Origin: Rhizophagus irregularis
Lineage: Eukaryota > Glomeromycota > Glomeromycetes > Glomerales > Glomeraceae
Assembly (NCBI RefSeq): GCF_026210795.1
Contig: NC_089429.1
Coordinates: forward strand, 7,597,001 to 7,661,000
DNA length: 64,000 nucleotides
Direction: 5' to 3'
Shown: piece by piece, positions 46,453 through 58,365 of the stretch
How the letters are laid out: the number at the start of each line of letters is the position of its first letter
How positions within the stretch are numbered: position 1 is the stretch's first letter
Position numbers and translations under genes: made by a program
The notes under the pieces: model-generated
The model's database searches: none
What the model was told of the DNA's origin: nothing
The model's input: only the letters and a program-made list of their open reading frames with translations

Positions 46453-47920
46453 ATGACCAAAGTTACTGCAAAAAACATAATTCCACGAAGCGTAAATGGA
46501 CGCAGAAACAATAGAAAACACATATTATTAAGAAGTGGAATATGCTATTCTCGTACTAAAGATAATAAAAATGAAGTCGTCACGAACGTTATTGTTTCTA
46601 CGGGACAACCAGCTGTAATTCCAGACCGCGTAAGCCAGGGCGTAAGTGGACATAGCTGCGGCTTCCGCGTGCGCTTTGCTAGCGATGGTGTATTTTGCCT
46701 GCCCTTCGTTAGCAATCAATTAAAAAAGAAAATAATACGTATAAAGTCGATTCTAAAGACGTCCAGTAAGTACAAACAAGAAAGTTACGTACGTCCAGTT
46801 CCTGGTGTACCTGAACCAGAGCCAAAACAGACGATAGCGTTGCGAAAATATTTGGAATCGCTTTGTTTAAACGAACAAGTATTAAGTCGTGAGATATTGC
46901 TTCGTCTCGGGACGTATATGCTGGATTGTTTTGTTTCTCAAGGATGGTGTCGTCCTTTTATTAATCCTGTACCCGAATCGGCTCGGAATTATCACCTTCG
47001 CATCGCACGTCCGATGGATTTATTAACAGTTGAACATAAACTTTGGGCAGGAGAATACGATGGTGCAGTTTCAAAATTCTATGATGATTTAGCACAGATT
47101 ATTTATAATGCATTCAAATTCCATGAAGAAAATTCCGTAATATTCAAAGAAGCAGATTCGATGCTTACGTGTTTTGTCAATTTAACAACGAAGTTTTCGA
47201 AACCACCATATGATAATAAATTGAACTTCGCACTTGCTCAGATTGGTGCTAAACTCCCTCATGAAGAATTTGATAATGTTTGTAGAGTAGTACCAAATAT
47301 TAAGAGGTATTCTTTTTTTTGTTTTCCTTTTTTAACGGTTTCTTTTGTTTAATATTTATTTTTTTTTTCGCGTGTAAATTAGTAAAATATATATAGTACC
47401 TTTGTATTCGTTCCTCCAAGTTACAAGTAGTGGTAGTAACGTTGCAAAACTTCCCTATGCTGCCGTTGAACGTTTAGATCCGATGTCAAGTTCTCTTTTT
47501 GACACATTCGAACGTGAAAGTCTCCCTCCGGTTAAATTTCAACCAACAGAAACGCATTGCAACTTTGCACGTCTATACATCACCAAGGGTTCAAAGAATA
47601 TTAAAAAATGTAGAGATGAACGCAATGCAATTCTCGTAATTGTGAAGGATGTTTCTTATGAAATCAGTGAGAATCGATTGCGATGTAATGTGATCATTTC
47701 AAAACCATTTGGCGAGCTACGTGATCTCGACACGTTCGAATTATCAGATGCACGATATTGGACCCGAGTTGCCTTACTTGATAAAAAGGCACTCGATCTT
47801 AAAGTTGGGCCAAAATTCTTTAAAGAATACTTACGAGAACCTTTTAAGGTTTCGGAATATGAACAACAGCGGGACAATAAAAATTTTTTGAAAGCTATGA
47901 ATCTATCTAAGTCACGTTGA
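46453..47920 (+). CDS. Bromodomain protein (463 aa), intact copy
   Basis: Two exons, 46453-47306 and 47383-47920; the 76-base intron has GGTATT donor and AAATTAG acceptor and preserves the frame. The N-terminus is basic (GRRNNRKHILLRSG). Residues about 143-249 form a bromodomain: WCRPFINPV (166-173, the WPF-shelf region with Trp replaced by Arg), Y180 and RPMDLLTVEHKL, EYDGAVSKFYDDLAQI, YNAFKFHEENSVIF. In canonical bromodomains the residue five after the NA/NC Asn is the acetyl-lysine-binding Asn; here it is His224, so ligand choice may be altered. The second exon encodes about 180 residues of no recognised domain (FQPTETHCNFARLYITKGS; LRCNVIISKPFGELRDLD), well conserved between the two copies. 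Likely nuclear and chromatin-associated. Stop is followed by TTGATTGAAATTATCACGTG. Confidence 0.88.
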
Positions 47921-48773
47921 TTGAAATTATCACGTGATCTTTTTTTTTAATTTATTTTCAATTATTTTTTATTTATTTATTTTATTTATTTTCGATCAAT
48001 ACGATCAATACAAATAATCAAATTTAGATAAATTATTACTTTTTAAATATCGTGTAATTTCTCTTATATTGATGCATATTTTATTTATTTTCAATCAATA
48101 CAAATAAACAAATTTAAATAAATTATTATTTGATGTATCAATTGACCTTTAACATTTTTTTTATAACTTTTCAGTTTTAATTAAATAAATCAAATATTGA
48201 TTATCTTACTAAAATCCGAAAAAAAAACTTTATTTCAATACAATCAATACAATAAAAGGTAATATGATTCCAATATAAAATAAGAACATGAATCCATGAA
48301 GCAATGAGATAGAATTAATCAATTGATTATCCAAATATATTTTGATCATAGAACATGTAAATAAAAAACAATTTAATGAGAATTTTCTTTCGAAATCATT
48401 CGGCGCGATAAGTCATTAATAAATTAATTGCAACGTTTTAATAATTTGTTTTTAATTAATCAACCTTTAAGACCAGTCACATTTATTCCATGTAATCCAA
48501 CATTAAAAGGTAATTTCCATTAAAAAAACGTATAAATAGAGTTCTTAAAAAATTATTCGCTAAACAAAGTGTTGCTAATAAAAATTTAAAAACTCCATAA
48601 TATCTAACATCAAATCCGAACCCCAATTAATTGGAGAAACTAACCTTTTCCATGAAGTCCAAACTGGGGATATATCAAGAGTCAAGAAAAGAAATACATA
48701 TATTCTCCCCCATTATCTTGGGAGATTAATCAAGACAACAACAAGGTATTATTGAGTTTGAATACAAAAGATA
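47921..48773. other. 3' flank of the intact bromodomain gene
   Basis: No gene. Contains a palindromic ATCACGTGAT immediately after the stop and TTTATT-rich sequence. Confidence 0.6.
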
Positions 48774-51700
48774 ACGCGCGTACATAGTAAACTCATTATT
48801 TTGCATATGAACGTATAATTTTTTTTTTTGCAAATTCTTTATATCAATTTAAGGTATAAAATGATTAAATACAGATATTGATTTTATTTATACTGTAGTT
48901 TTAAATAATATTTAATTTACTTAATATTACTATAATTTTTTGCATCATTCAATAATTTTTTGATTTTGTAGTTTATTCAGGGTATGATGTATATTGGTCA
49001 GTGTAGGTTTCTAAAGTTGGAGAATAGATTTGGTAGTTGTGAACAAAAATCGATCTCCAGTTGACCTCAACTTTTACCAATAACGTTCCTACGCATCACG
49101 TGATCAAGAATAAATAGAAAAATCTTAATAATGAATATGAATTATATAAATTATATAAATATCTACAGCTTTTATAACCCTTGTTTTTCATGTTTATAAA
49201 AAAAGAAGTGATAAACTGTTAAAATTATAATCGATATTTAAATAATCATAATATTTTAATAAAAAAAGAAGTGTAAAGTATATCATTTTGAGGATAATAT
49301 CCTTCTTTAATAGTTGTATAAGTATATTGAGTACCATTTTGATTAAATACAATAATGGTAGAGGCAGGGTAAGTAGACATTTAAACTAGCTAAGTAGAAG
49401 AAGTGCGCGTAAATTTATTTACGTTATTATTATTATTAACCACGAAATTTTAGTGTATTACAAGATATTTCAGATATTTCATATTAACCAATCAAAGTGG
49501 TGCCAATTTAGTGGGGTTACCCCTAAAAAATTAGGGTGATATGCGCATCTGGAAAAGTATAAATTATTTGAATCTTTCATTTTCATTTTTATTTTTTTTG
49601 CCAATAACTCTCTTTACTTTTTAATAAGCCCATTTTTTTCTTTACCACTTTATACATTATTTTCGCTGTTTTTTTCGCTATGACCAAAGTTACTGCAAAA
49701 AACATAATTCCACGAAGCTTAAATGGACGCAGAAACAATAGAAAACACATATTATTAAGAAGTGGAATATGCTATTCTCGTACTAAAGATAATAAAAATG
49801 AAGTCGTTACGAACTTTATTGTTTCTACGGGACAACCAGCCGCAATTCCAGACCGCGTAAGCCAGGGCGTAAGTGGACACAGCTGCGGCTTCCGCGTGCG
49901 CTTTGCTAGCGATGGTGTATTTTGCCTGCCCTTCGTTAGCAATCAATTAAAAAAGAAAATAATACGTATAAAGTCAATTCTAAAGACGTCCAGTAAGTAC
50001 AACAAAGAAAGTTACGTACGTCCAGTTCCTGGTGTACCTGAACCAGAGCCAAAACAAACGATAGCGCTGCGAAAATATTTGGAATCGCTTTGTTTAAACG
50101 AACAAGTATTAAGTCGTGAGATATTGCTTCGTCTCGGGACATATATGTTGGATTGCTTTGTTTCTCAAGGATGGTGTCGCCCTTTTATTAAACCTGTACA
50201 AGAATCGGCTCGGATTTATCACCTTCGCATCGCACGTCCGATGGATTTATTAACAGTTGAACATAAACTTTGGGCAGGAGAATACGATGGTGCAGTTTCA
50301 AAATTCTATGATGATTTAGCACAGATTATTTACAATGCATTCAAATTCCATGAAGAAATTCCGTAATATTCAAAGAAGCAGATTCGATGCTTACGTGTTT
50401 TGTCAATTTAACAACGAAGTTTTCGAAACCACCACATGATATAAATAAATTGGACTTCGCACTTGCTCAGATTGGTGCTAAACTCCCTCATGAAGAATTT
50501 GATGATGTTTGTAGAGTAGTACCAAATATTAAGAGGTACTCATTTTTTTTTGGTTTCCTTTTTTAACGGTTTCTTTTGTTTAATAATATTTTTTTTTTCG
50601 CGTGTAAATTAGTAAAATATATATAGTACCTTTGTATTCGTTCCTTCAAGTTACAAGGAGTGGTAGTAACGTTGCAAAACTTCCCTATGCTGCCGCTGAA
50701 CGTTTGGATCCGATGTCAAGTTCTCTTTTTGACACATTCGAACGTGAAAGTCTCCCTCCGGTTAAATTTCAACCAACAGAAACGCATTGCAACTTTTCGC
50801 GTCTATACATCACCAAGGGTTCAAAGAATATTAAAAAATGTAGAGATGAACGCAATGCAATTCTCGTAATTGTGAAGGATGTTTCTTATGAAATCAGTGA
50901 GAATCGATTGCGATGTAATGTGATCATTTCAAAACCATTTGGCGAGCTACGTGATCTCGACACGTTCGAATTATCAGATGCACGATATTGGATCCGAGTT
51001 GCTTTACTTGATAAAAAGGCACTCGATCTTAAAGTTGGGCCAAAATTCTTTAAAGAATACTTACGAGAACCTTTTAAGGTTTCGGAATATGAACAACAGC
51101 GGGACAATAAAAATTTTTTGAAAGCTTTGAATCTATCTAAGTCACGTTGATTGAAATTATCACGTGATCTTTTTTTTTAATTTATTTTCAATTATTTTTT
51201 ATTTATTTATTTTATTTATTTTCGATCAATACGATCAATACAAATAATCAAATTTAGATAAATTATTACTTTTTTAAAATATCGTGTAATTTCTCTTATA
51301 TTGATGCATATTTTATTTATTTTCAATCAATACAAATAAACAAATTTAAATAAATTATTACTTTTTTAAAATATCGTGTAATTTCTCTTATATTGATGCA
51401 TTGAAATATCAATCCGATCATGGGTATCATACAAATACAATAGATCCGCTACATGCATAGATACATTTAAAAAAAACAAGATATCAGATAAAGTATCGTT
51501 TTCGCACATCTGATAATCCCTTTCGGTTTATTTGATGTATCAATTAACCTTTAACATTTTTTTTTTAACATTTTTTTTTATAACTTTTCAGTTTTAATTA
51601 AATAAATCAAATATTGATTATCTTACTAAAGTCCGAAAAAAAAACTTTATTTCAATACAATCAATACAATAAAAGGTAATATGTTTCCAATATAAAATAA

Positions 51701-52199
51701 GAACAGAATCCATGAAGCAATGAGATAGATTTAATACAATTGATTATCCAAATATATTTATTTTGATTATAGAACATGTAAATAAAAACAATTCAATGAG
51801 AATTTTCTTTCGAAATCATTCGGCGCGAACTTCCAATAAGTCATTAAATTAATTGCAACGATTTGTTTTTAATTATTCAACCTTTAAGACCAGTCACATT
51901 TGTTCCATGTAATCCAACTTTTATTTATCAGAAACATTAAAAGGTAATTTCCATTAAAAAAAGTATAAATAGAGTTCTTAAAAAAAACGATTATTCGCTA
52001 AACAAAGTGTTGTTAATAAACTCCATAATATCTAAATCAAATCCGAACCCCAATTAATTGGAGAAACTAACCCTTCCCATGAAGTCCAAACTGGGGATAT
52101 ATCAAGAGTCAAGAAAAGAAATACATATAAGCTCCCCATTATCTTGGGAGATTAATCAAGACAACAACAAGGTATTATTTAGTTTGAATACTAAAGATA
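48774..52199. repeat. Tandem segmental duplication, unit 2 (3.43 kb)
   Basis: Starts ACGCGCGTACATAGTAAACT directly after unit 1. Differences from unit 1: loss of ~165 bp near its start, an internal direct duplication containing TAAAATATCGTGTAATTTCT (51276 and 51370), and the frameshift in the gene. Low divergence implies a recent duplication, or an allelic/assembly duplication. Confidence 0.95.
49680..51150 (+). pseudogene. Bromodomain gene, frameshifted copy
   Basis: Exons equivalent to the intact copy are 49680-50535 and 50613-51150. Near 50355-50358 the run GAAGAAAATTCC of the intact copy is GAAGAAATTCC: one A is lost, giving a TAA at 50364 after 228 residues, within the bromodomain just past the NAFKFHEE helix. 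Downstream the original frame is otherwise open, with a 3-base in-frame insertion (about 50440) and the second exon intact. Substitutions relative to copy 1 are few. It is either a very young pseudogene or a homopolymer sequencing error in an intact gene. Confidence 0.85.
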
Positions 52200-52960
52200 A
52201 GAATATATTACATGTATTAACAATTTACAATTTTAATAATTAGTGACCATGTGTCCAGGTGGTTCGTCAATTATTTCTTCTTTGAACACCGTAAGGGAGT
52301 AAACAGACGAATCTTCCTTTTAATAACAAATATTGTGTTGTTATCTGTTTCTCTCACAATAATTTTTCAGAAAAATGTTTATTTTTATGTATTTTTATTT
52401 TATGAAAAAAATTAAGATTTTTGTGATTTCAATCGAACCTTCGATTTGGCACGTTACGAAATAAATGTATTCCTTGCGACATCAATAATAACACGATTTT
52501 TTTATTATTATTTAATTCCTATAAAATTCTTTTTTTTAAAAAAAAAAATCTTCATTCATTGACGTGCACTATCCGAAATTTTTTTTTTCGTCGAAATTAT
52601 CGTATTCTCTTATCGTTATTTTCGTTATTTTAAATATTATGTACTTTTCAAAAGTCAACTGATATTTCTTTTTTTTCTTTTTATAACACGAATAATTTTT
52701 TATATACAGTAATAATAAATTTATTCGATTACTTTATTATGCAAAATTTATGTTAATAAATACAAAATAGTTTAGCTTCTTTAATACATATGGCGTAATC
52801 ACATATTTAAAGAAATTTAGGGTGATTTTTTCTCTTCAAACTCTTCTCGCAATCAAAAAAAAAAAATTTCAAAAAACAAAATAAAGTATCTTCCAATATC
52901 TTCTTCTATAAAATAAACATTTTACTTCTTAGAGCCCCTATAAAAAATTTTTTGGAAAAT
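52200..52960. other. Gene-free stretch
   Basis: AT-rich; no supported gene. Confidence 0.5.
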
Positions 52961-52965
52961 TGATC

Positions 52966-53323
52966 ATGTCAGAGTTTTTTTGGAATGAAAACGTAATGCG
53001 GGAGAAAATACCAATTGGTAAATGTTCTTAAATTTCATTATTTATTATTAATCTTTTTTTTTGCAACATTAATTTTATTAATATATAAATTAAATAGGAC
53101 CACGAACTTCTAAAGAACAATCGCTTTCTTATTTTGTGAAAATAATAAATTTCAAAATGGAATTTTTTATTTTCACAAAGTAAGAAAGCGAAAAAAATTT
53201 ACGAGGGCTTGTAAAAAACGAATTTTAATTTAAATAGGCCATCTTTAATTATAAATGAGGAATCACAAATTGATAATTCATCATTTCAATTATTATTACG
53301 TTTCATTTTTAAGAGAATTGGAT
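52966..53323 (+). CDS. Small multi-exon gene, 5' part only resolved
   Basis: Exon 1 (52966-53017) reads MSEFFWNENVMREKIPIG. After an 80-base intron with donor GTAAAT and acceptor AAATAG, exon 2 (53098-53179) continues PRTSKEQSLSYFVKIINF. A possible 58-base intron (GTAAGA...AAATAG) leads to exon 3 (53238-53323), PSLIINEESQIDNSSFQLLL, ending at another donor GTAAGC. All junctions keep phase. The 3' exons could not be placed, so the protein is incomplete. Exon 2 forms the left arm of a long hairpin (53122-53190). No domain recognised. A real small gene or a recent relic. Confidence 0.42.
53122..53190. repeat. 32-bp-arm hairpin overlapping an exon
   Basis: The arms 53122-53153 and 53159-53190 match at 29 of 32 positions (ends CGCTTTCTTA / TAAGAAAGCG), loop 5 bases. 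The left arm lies in the candidate exon 2 above; the right arm holds the next candidate splice donor. Confidence 0.85.
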
Positions 53324-53329
53324 GTAAGC

Positions 53330-54240
53330 TTTATCTTTAATAATATTTAGTTATATTTTATTATTTATTTATATGGCATTGAAGAAACGGCAAATAAGAA
53401 ATAAAAAATAGAGTATATTAAGTATTGAAAGTAATATATGCAAAAAAAATGTTATTCAAGGAAGATGTTCTAAACCATCTTTACTCTTCTCAGCGAGTAA
53501 AGATCTTTCTATACGTTTATAGAACCTCAAGACCATGCAGACTGTCACCATCTTCGCCGAAGAATGTGTAGTAAGGATAGTCATAATATTTAGTCATAGT
53601 AATATTTAGTTATTTTATTATTTATTTATATGGTATTAAAGAAACGGTAAATAAACGATAAAAAAAATAATAAACTAAGTATTTTAAATGAGTTCATTTA
53701 CTGCAAGGGTTAAGATAGATCAAATTTTCGTGTTTGATAAAAAAAAAAAGCCGTATTGACGTGGTGTAGAAGTAGTAGATTTGAAAGTAATATATGCAAA
53801 AAAAAGATAAAAAAAAAAAATGTTATTCAAGGAAGACGTTCTAAGCCATCTTTACACTCATCCTAACAATTTTAACATTTTTAAACTCGCCGTTGTCGGA
53901 GCGATAACCGCATCATAACAATTAGAGGAAGTTTGTATCGCAGCTTGAGAAGCATAACGGGAATTCGGTGAAAGATTCGGTTTTTGGAAGGGCGTTTCTT
54001 TGGCTTCTACTTTCCCTTGGGCCTTATTTTGGTTTTCTCTGAAATTTCACTCCAATGATCTTAATTCGTGATTTAATTCCTTGCAGCCTCTTAGTTACAA
54101 TATCGGTACTACTAGTAAGATACCCTCTATAACCAATTTTTTTCCGTAATATTATAAGTCTTCAAAAATGCACAATGGTATGTGTTTGTTTTCGCTTAGC
54201 TTACATTTATTTTAAAGCCAATCGTATTATTCCCAATAAT
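53330..54240. other. Repeats and a broken minus-strand coding relic
   Basis: A segment around 53335-53480 (TTTAGTTATATTTTATTATT, then ATATGGCATTGAAGAAACGG) is repeated in diverged form near 53590-53840. On the minus strand about 54110-53880 a frame reads NFRENQNKAQGKVEAKETPF then NSRYASQAAIQTSSNCYDAV, broken by a stop. The protein is not recognised. Confidence 0.4.
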
Positions 54241-54244
54241 TAAT

Positions 54245-54319
54245 AAAGATTCGAACTTGCTAATATTTCTTCATTATAGTAGAAAGATTCGAACTTTCTA
54301 CTATTTCTTCATTATAGTA
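54245..54319. repeat. 38-bp tandem duplication
   Basis: AAAGATTCGAACTT followed by TATTTCTTCATTATAGTA occurs at 54245 and 54283 with small differences. Confidence 0.85.
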
Positions 54320-54425
54320 CTTCCTAACAATATTTACATGTTCTGCTGTAATAATTGAAGATGATATTTAATTGTCTTCTAATAATCTTTTTCAATAAAA
54401 GTTAAGGATATTATTACGTAATTTT

Positions 54426-54629
54426 TTAGGGTGACCCGTGGCTGTGTAGCAAAAATCTTGCGTTACGCTTAATAATAACGTCACGATTGTTCAAAACTAC
54501 TGCCTTGGCAGAAGTCTCTTGAACATTTTCAATTATACGTTTCTTTGTTTTGGGACTTTTGTTTTTGTCTGATACACTATATTCATCAATCTTTGCATGA
54601 CTTGATGCTCCAGAATATATCATTTCCAT
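54426..54629 (-). CDS. Unrecognised frame (67 aa), possible exon relic
   Basis: Reads MEMIYSGASSHAKIDEYSVS, then KSPKTKKRIIENVQ. Immediately upstream on the minus strand other phases are also coding-like (HREFQRLQKQSQNEDEKYMN), suggesting a former larger coiled-coil protein interrupted by a frameshift or intron. No family assigned. Confidence 0.25.
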   Translation of the reverse strand: MEMIYSGASSHAKIDEYSVSDKNKSPKTKKRIIENVQETSAKAVVLNNRDVIIKRNARFLLHSHGSP

Positions 54630-54639
54630 TATTTCTCGA

Positions 54640-55730
54640 AAACTGACGCGTTTCGCGTTTTCGATCTTGCACCATGTCTATAATCCAATATGGCGATTTG
54701 AGTAAAATAATTCATGTATTTCTCATCTTCATTTTGGCTTTGTTTTTGTAATCTTTGAAATTCGCGATGAAGGCAATATGATATTATTTTTTGAATAAAA
54801 GACTTTCTGATTCGATCGGTAAAAAATTGGCTATTACTTTATAATTGTATCCACCATAACTTCACACCATTATCCTCATAGCACTAAAAGACTAAAGTGA
54901 ACTATTTCCTTGTGAATGTTATATATCCTTAGTCCTATTCTAAAAACGGTCATAATATAATTGACACTTTTTTCTAAAAATATACTGCCTTTGCGAAAGA
55001 CTTACGCTCAACTATACACCCTTCGTTGTTGTTCAATCCTCAATAGTAATTAATAAATACATTGCTTTTAAAAACTATTACATACATTTGAAATTATACC
55101 ATATAGTAGTTCATAATTTCGTTTTTCTAGTTGTGTTGTTAATAAAACGAACGTAAATTTGATCAATAAATAATATACTTTATATAAAATATTACGTTAG
55201 TTACGCTAATTAAGTCATTGTTAAAAGTAAATTTACACTAATAGTTCTCTTGTTGGTCGTGGAAATGTTTAATTGAATATAATTATATTTCTGGGAGCAA
55301 AGTAAGGGTATATAAAAAAACGTCATATCTGTTATTAAAAAAAAATCCCAGAAAATTTTTTTTATACCACCCCCATATCAATTGTTAAAGATGATGTGAT
55401 CTTGATAACATCGCCACATAAAAAAACGAGGCTGTACGCGGGGAACATATTTAAAATTAGAAATTCCGTATGAATTCCGTCTAAAAATTTTATGGGGCAA
55501 ACCTTATTATTTATGTACTCGTATGATTGTATTACAGAGCGAAACCTTAACAGGTAATATTAACTATTAACTTGGGGTTTCGGCTGAAAATGGTATGATA
55601 GAGAGTAATTTTTTTTTTTAAAAAAAAAATATTTATAAATCTATTCTTCAAGTCGATAGTAGATAATTAAATTTTAATCTTTTCAAATATTGACTTACAT
55701 CCCTGTGAAATTTTTTTTGTAAAAAGCTCT
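54640..55730. other. Intergenic
   Basis: No gene beyond the relic above. The part near 55185-55400 (TTACGTTAGTTACGCTAATT; ATCAATTGTTAAAGATG) is related to sequence at 30770-31120, a further dispersed repeat. Confidence 0.45.
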
Positions 55731-55735
55731 GATAA

Positions 55736-56166
55736 ATGATCCTAAGACGTAAGATGAGTGAAAAGGAAAATCTTAAAGACAAAAGTCTAACAAAACTAGA
55801 ACTTGAGTTAAAACGTCAAATTTTCAAACAAAATCAAATTTTTTCAAATATTACTAAAATCTTCAAATGTGTGCAAATTTCATTAATACTCCTTTTAATA
55901 ATATTCCTCTTGATAAATGCCATCCTTACCATCTCCAATCTGAACCATTCGCCTTCCAATATTTATCAAAGGTGGATGCTCTGAAATTTATACAGCAGCA
56001 TATCTATTATAATATTTTATTTAATTATCAATGAAATAGTACACCTAATAGATTTTATGAAAAAAAATTAACTCAACAATACGAGTTAGAAAAGATTAAG
56101 TTGGAAATAGAAAAATTACGTGCTGAAAATGAAAAAGTTAAATTAGCAGCTACCAAATCCCAATAA
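55736..56166 (+). CDS. Small single-pass membrane protein with coiled coils
   Basis: Two exons, 55736-55971 and 56040-56166, joined across a 68-base GT-AG intron (AAAG|GTGGAT, AAATAG|TACA) with phase kept, giving 120 aa. The N-terminal 40 residues are charged and coiled-coil-like (LTKLELELKRQIFKQNQIF). Residues about 48-68 are a hydrophobic helix (VQISLILLLIIFLLINAILT). The second exon is a strong coiled coil (YELEKIKLEIEKLRAENEK) ending AATKSQ and TAA. Without splicing the frame ends at a TGA just inside the intron. A second ATG at 55754 is an alternative start. No family known to me; likely a membrane-anchored oligomer. Confidence 0.6.
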
Positions 56167-56440
56167 AAATTTTCCCATTCCAAAAAAAACTCCGATATGT
56201 GATCAATTTTCTAAAAAATTTAGTATTACATATAATTCATTTACAGATGAGCCAAGACATATAATTCATTTACAGATGAGCCAAGTGAAAATTCATATTA
56301 CAAAATTTAGGACAAGGAAGAAAATGTGTTGAATCTAAAGGAGGATCAACAAAAGATGGATAATAATGAAGATATTAAAGCGGAATTAACAAAAATCACT
56401 AATAAAGAAATGCGGTACAGTAAAACATATTATAATGATT
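56167..56440 (+). pseudogene. Coding-like relic downstream of the membrane-protein gene
   Basis: Reads PICDQFSKKFSITYNSFTDE, is interrupted by a 29-bp tandem duplication (56228-56256 and 56257-56285) and a TAG, then continues EENVLNLKEDQQKMDNNEDI to a stop near 56440. It may be former exons of the preceding gene, or a paralogue, now broken. Confidence 0.35.
56228..56285. repeat. Perfect 29-bp tandem duplication
   Basis: ACATATAATTCATTTACAGA plus TGAGCCAAG occurs twice back to back without a mismatch. A young event. Confidence 0.95.
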
Positions 56441-56494
56441 GAGAAGTTACAGTTTATTATATATATATGTGTTATATATATTTATTTATAAGGT

Positions 56495-56522
56495 CGTTCC
56501 TTATCGGTCGGGATAAGGAACG
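56495..56522. repeat. Perfect 11-bp-stem hairpin
   Basis: CGTTCCTTATC and GATAAGGAACG around a 6-base loop GGTCGG, followed by G-rich sequence unusual for this window. Confidence 0.8.
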
Positions 56523-57885
56523 GGTGGGCTTCGTAGGGTATAAGTGGGGGTTCGTTCTTGGATAAGGATGGGCAAAGAGTTTCAATTAGTGTTATTATTC
56601 TTTTGAATGTATAGGACTTTTTTATTGTTTACTCTCCCTGCTTTTACATAAAATAAATATATATTTATTTATATACATCCTTTATATCATTATATCATTA
56701 TAACTTAATATTGAAGATACTTGTTCATTAATCATATTTTTTATTCATATTGTAAAAATATACTGATACTTAAAATATCATATTTGTTATAGTATATTTA
56801 AGTTAATAAATTGTATTAATCAAAAATTTACTTTAAAATTATTAAAGGTATATAATATTTTTAAACTAAAAATTTTATTGAATCATAGGACCATAGGCAT
56901 TTGTTTTTGCAAATAAACAATCTTGAATTTTAAAAGTTGAATTATTAATGAAAATTAAATAGCAATTACAGTCAAAGCTTGTTATAGTAAACCCTTAGTT
57001 CCAATCACTATAACAAATATTCACAAAAATGAAAGATTTCTTTATAGTAGTAAACCTTATATTAATACAATAAAAAGTTTCTTTACTATGGTAAATAGGG
57101 GAGCCAGTAGTTCCTTTTAGTTTGTATTATTTGTATCAATGATTTTTGTACTTACTTTAATAAATTGACTTACAATTTACAAATTACAATCTTAGCACAA
57201 AAAAAACAATAAAAAGTTTCTTTTAATAAAAGTATTTAATTTGATTTTAAAGCATTAAGAATTTCCAATTCTATGTATATTTAGACCAATGAATTCTTTA
57301 TAATTTTTTTATCTGATAATAGTTCTATTGGCATTTTATAATATAATCTTGTAAATAAGTAAATTTGATTTTTTATACAAATAATATTAATAATAAAATG
57401 AAATACTAATCCTAATTTTTGTGTTTAAAGTGATTTGTAAACAATATACTAATAGAAAAAAAGAAAATTTAATTAAATTTAAAAATTCAAAATCAAGTTT
57501 ATTATTATTTTGTTATCTAATAGTTCAATTTGATTTAAAAAAAAGTTTATTTAAATCTGATTACTAAATTTTAGAATAATTACAAAACTAAAATAATAAA
57601 AAATATTAATTTTAATATAATTAATTATAAGTTGTATATTAAATATTTGAAGTTCTAATATGAGTATAGTATAATATTTATTAAGAAAATCGTGTTAGTA
57701 TTAATTTTATTTACTAATTTTTGAGTATAATTTTATTATTTTAGTCAAATAAAATTAATTTTCTTTATTAATTAAAAGTTATTTAGTAAAAACAAATTAC
57801 TTATATATTAATTTTTATGAATTTATATAAATATAATACTTATGGGAAAAATTATATTTTTCATAATAGCATTAACTTTTAAATT
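56523..57885. other. Gene-free AT-rich stretch
   Basis: Nothing coding, no structured repeat recognised. Confidence 0.55.
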
Positions 57886-58365
57886 TTATTATTATTATTA
57901 TTATTATACTCAAAGGGAGCAGCATTCCTTATTTAAAGGAAAAGTTACAAGAACCAAATCCTATTCAAATAGATATAGATTATACCCTACCCGCCTGCAG
58001 ATATCATGAGTCAGACGCCACACCGCTGAAACTAAATTGTAAATATAAACCTAGTATACCAAAATTTGAATTGATTAAAATTAAACATTATAACCAATCT
58101 AACTAATCTGAGGAATAAAATAAAAATAGGTAAATAAATCTACAGGTCCCAATCTCTAAATAAAGATCAAAATTCACAATTTAACCCATCTAACGATTTT
58201 GATGAGCGAATAATCCTGCTTGATCCATCATCTTTCGGAGGGACCTGGCGAAACGTTCAGCTGGCTTGATTAGAGTACCTCCTCTTGAGTCGACAATGTT
58301 ACGTCGTACGTTTCAAGTTCATCACTGACCGTGGTTTACGCCGGACAGAGTTGTTATGTTTGTTG

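Larger units (their letters stand above)
45232..48773. repeat. Tandem segmental duplication, unit 1 (3.54 kb)
   Basis: Begins ACGCGCGTACATAGTAAACT and ends AATACAAAAGATA. It is followed head-to-tail by unit 2, which starts with the same words. The units are near-identical over the gene and most flanks. Unit 1 retains about 165 bp (near 45297-45465) missing from unit 2. The hairpin GGGGTTACCCC and a CCCTAA/TTAGGG stem upstream of the gene (46287-46312) are present in both. Confidence 0.95.
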
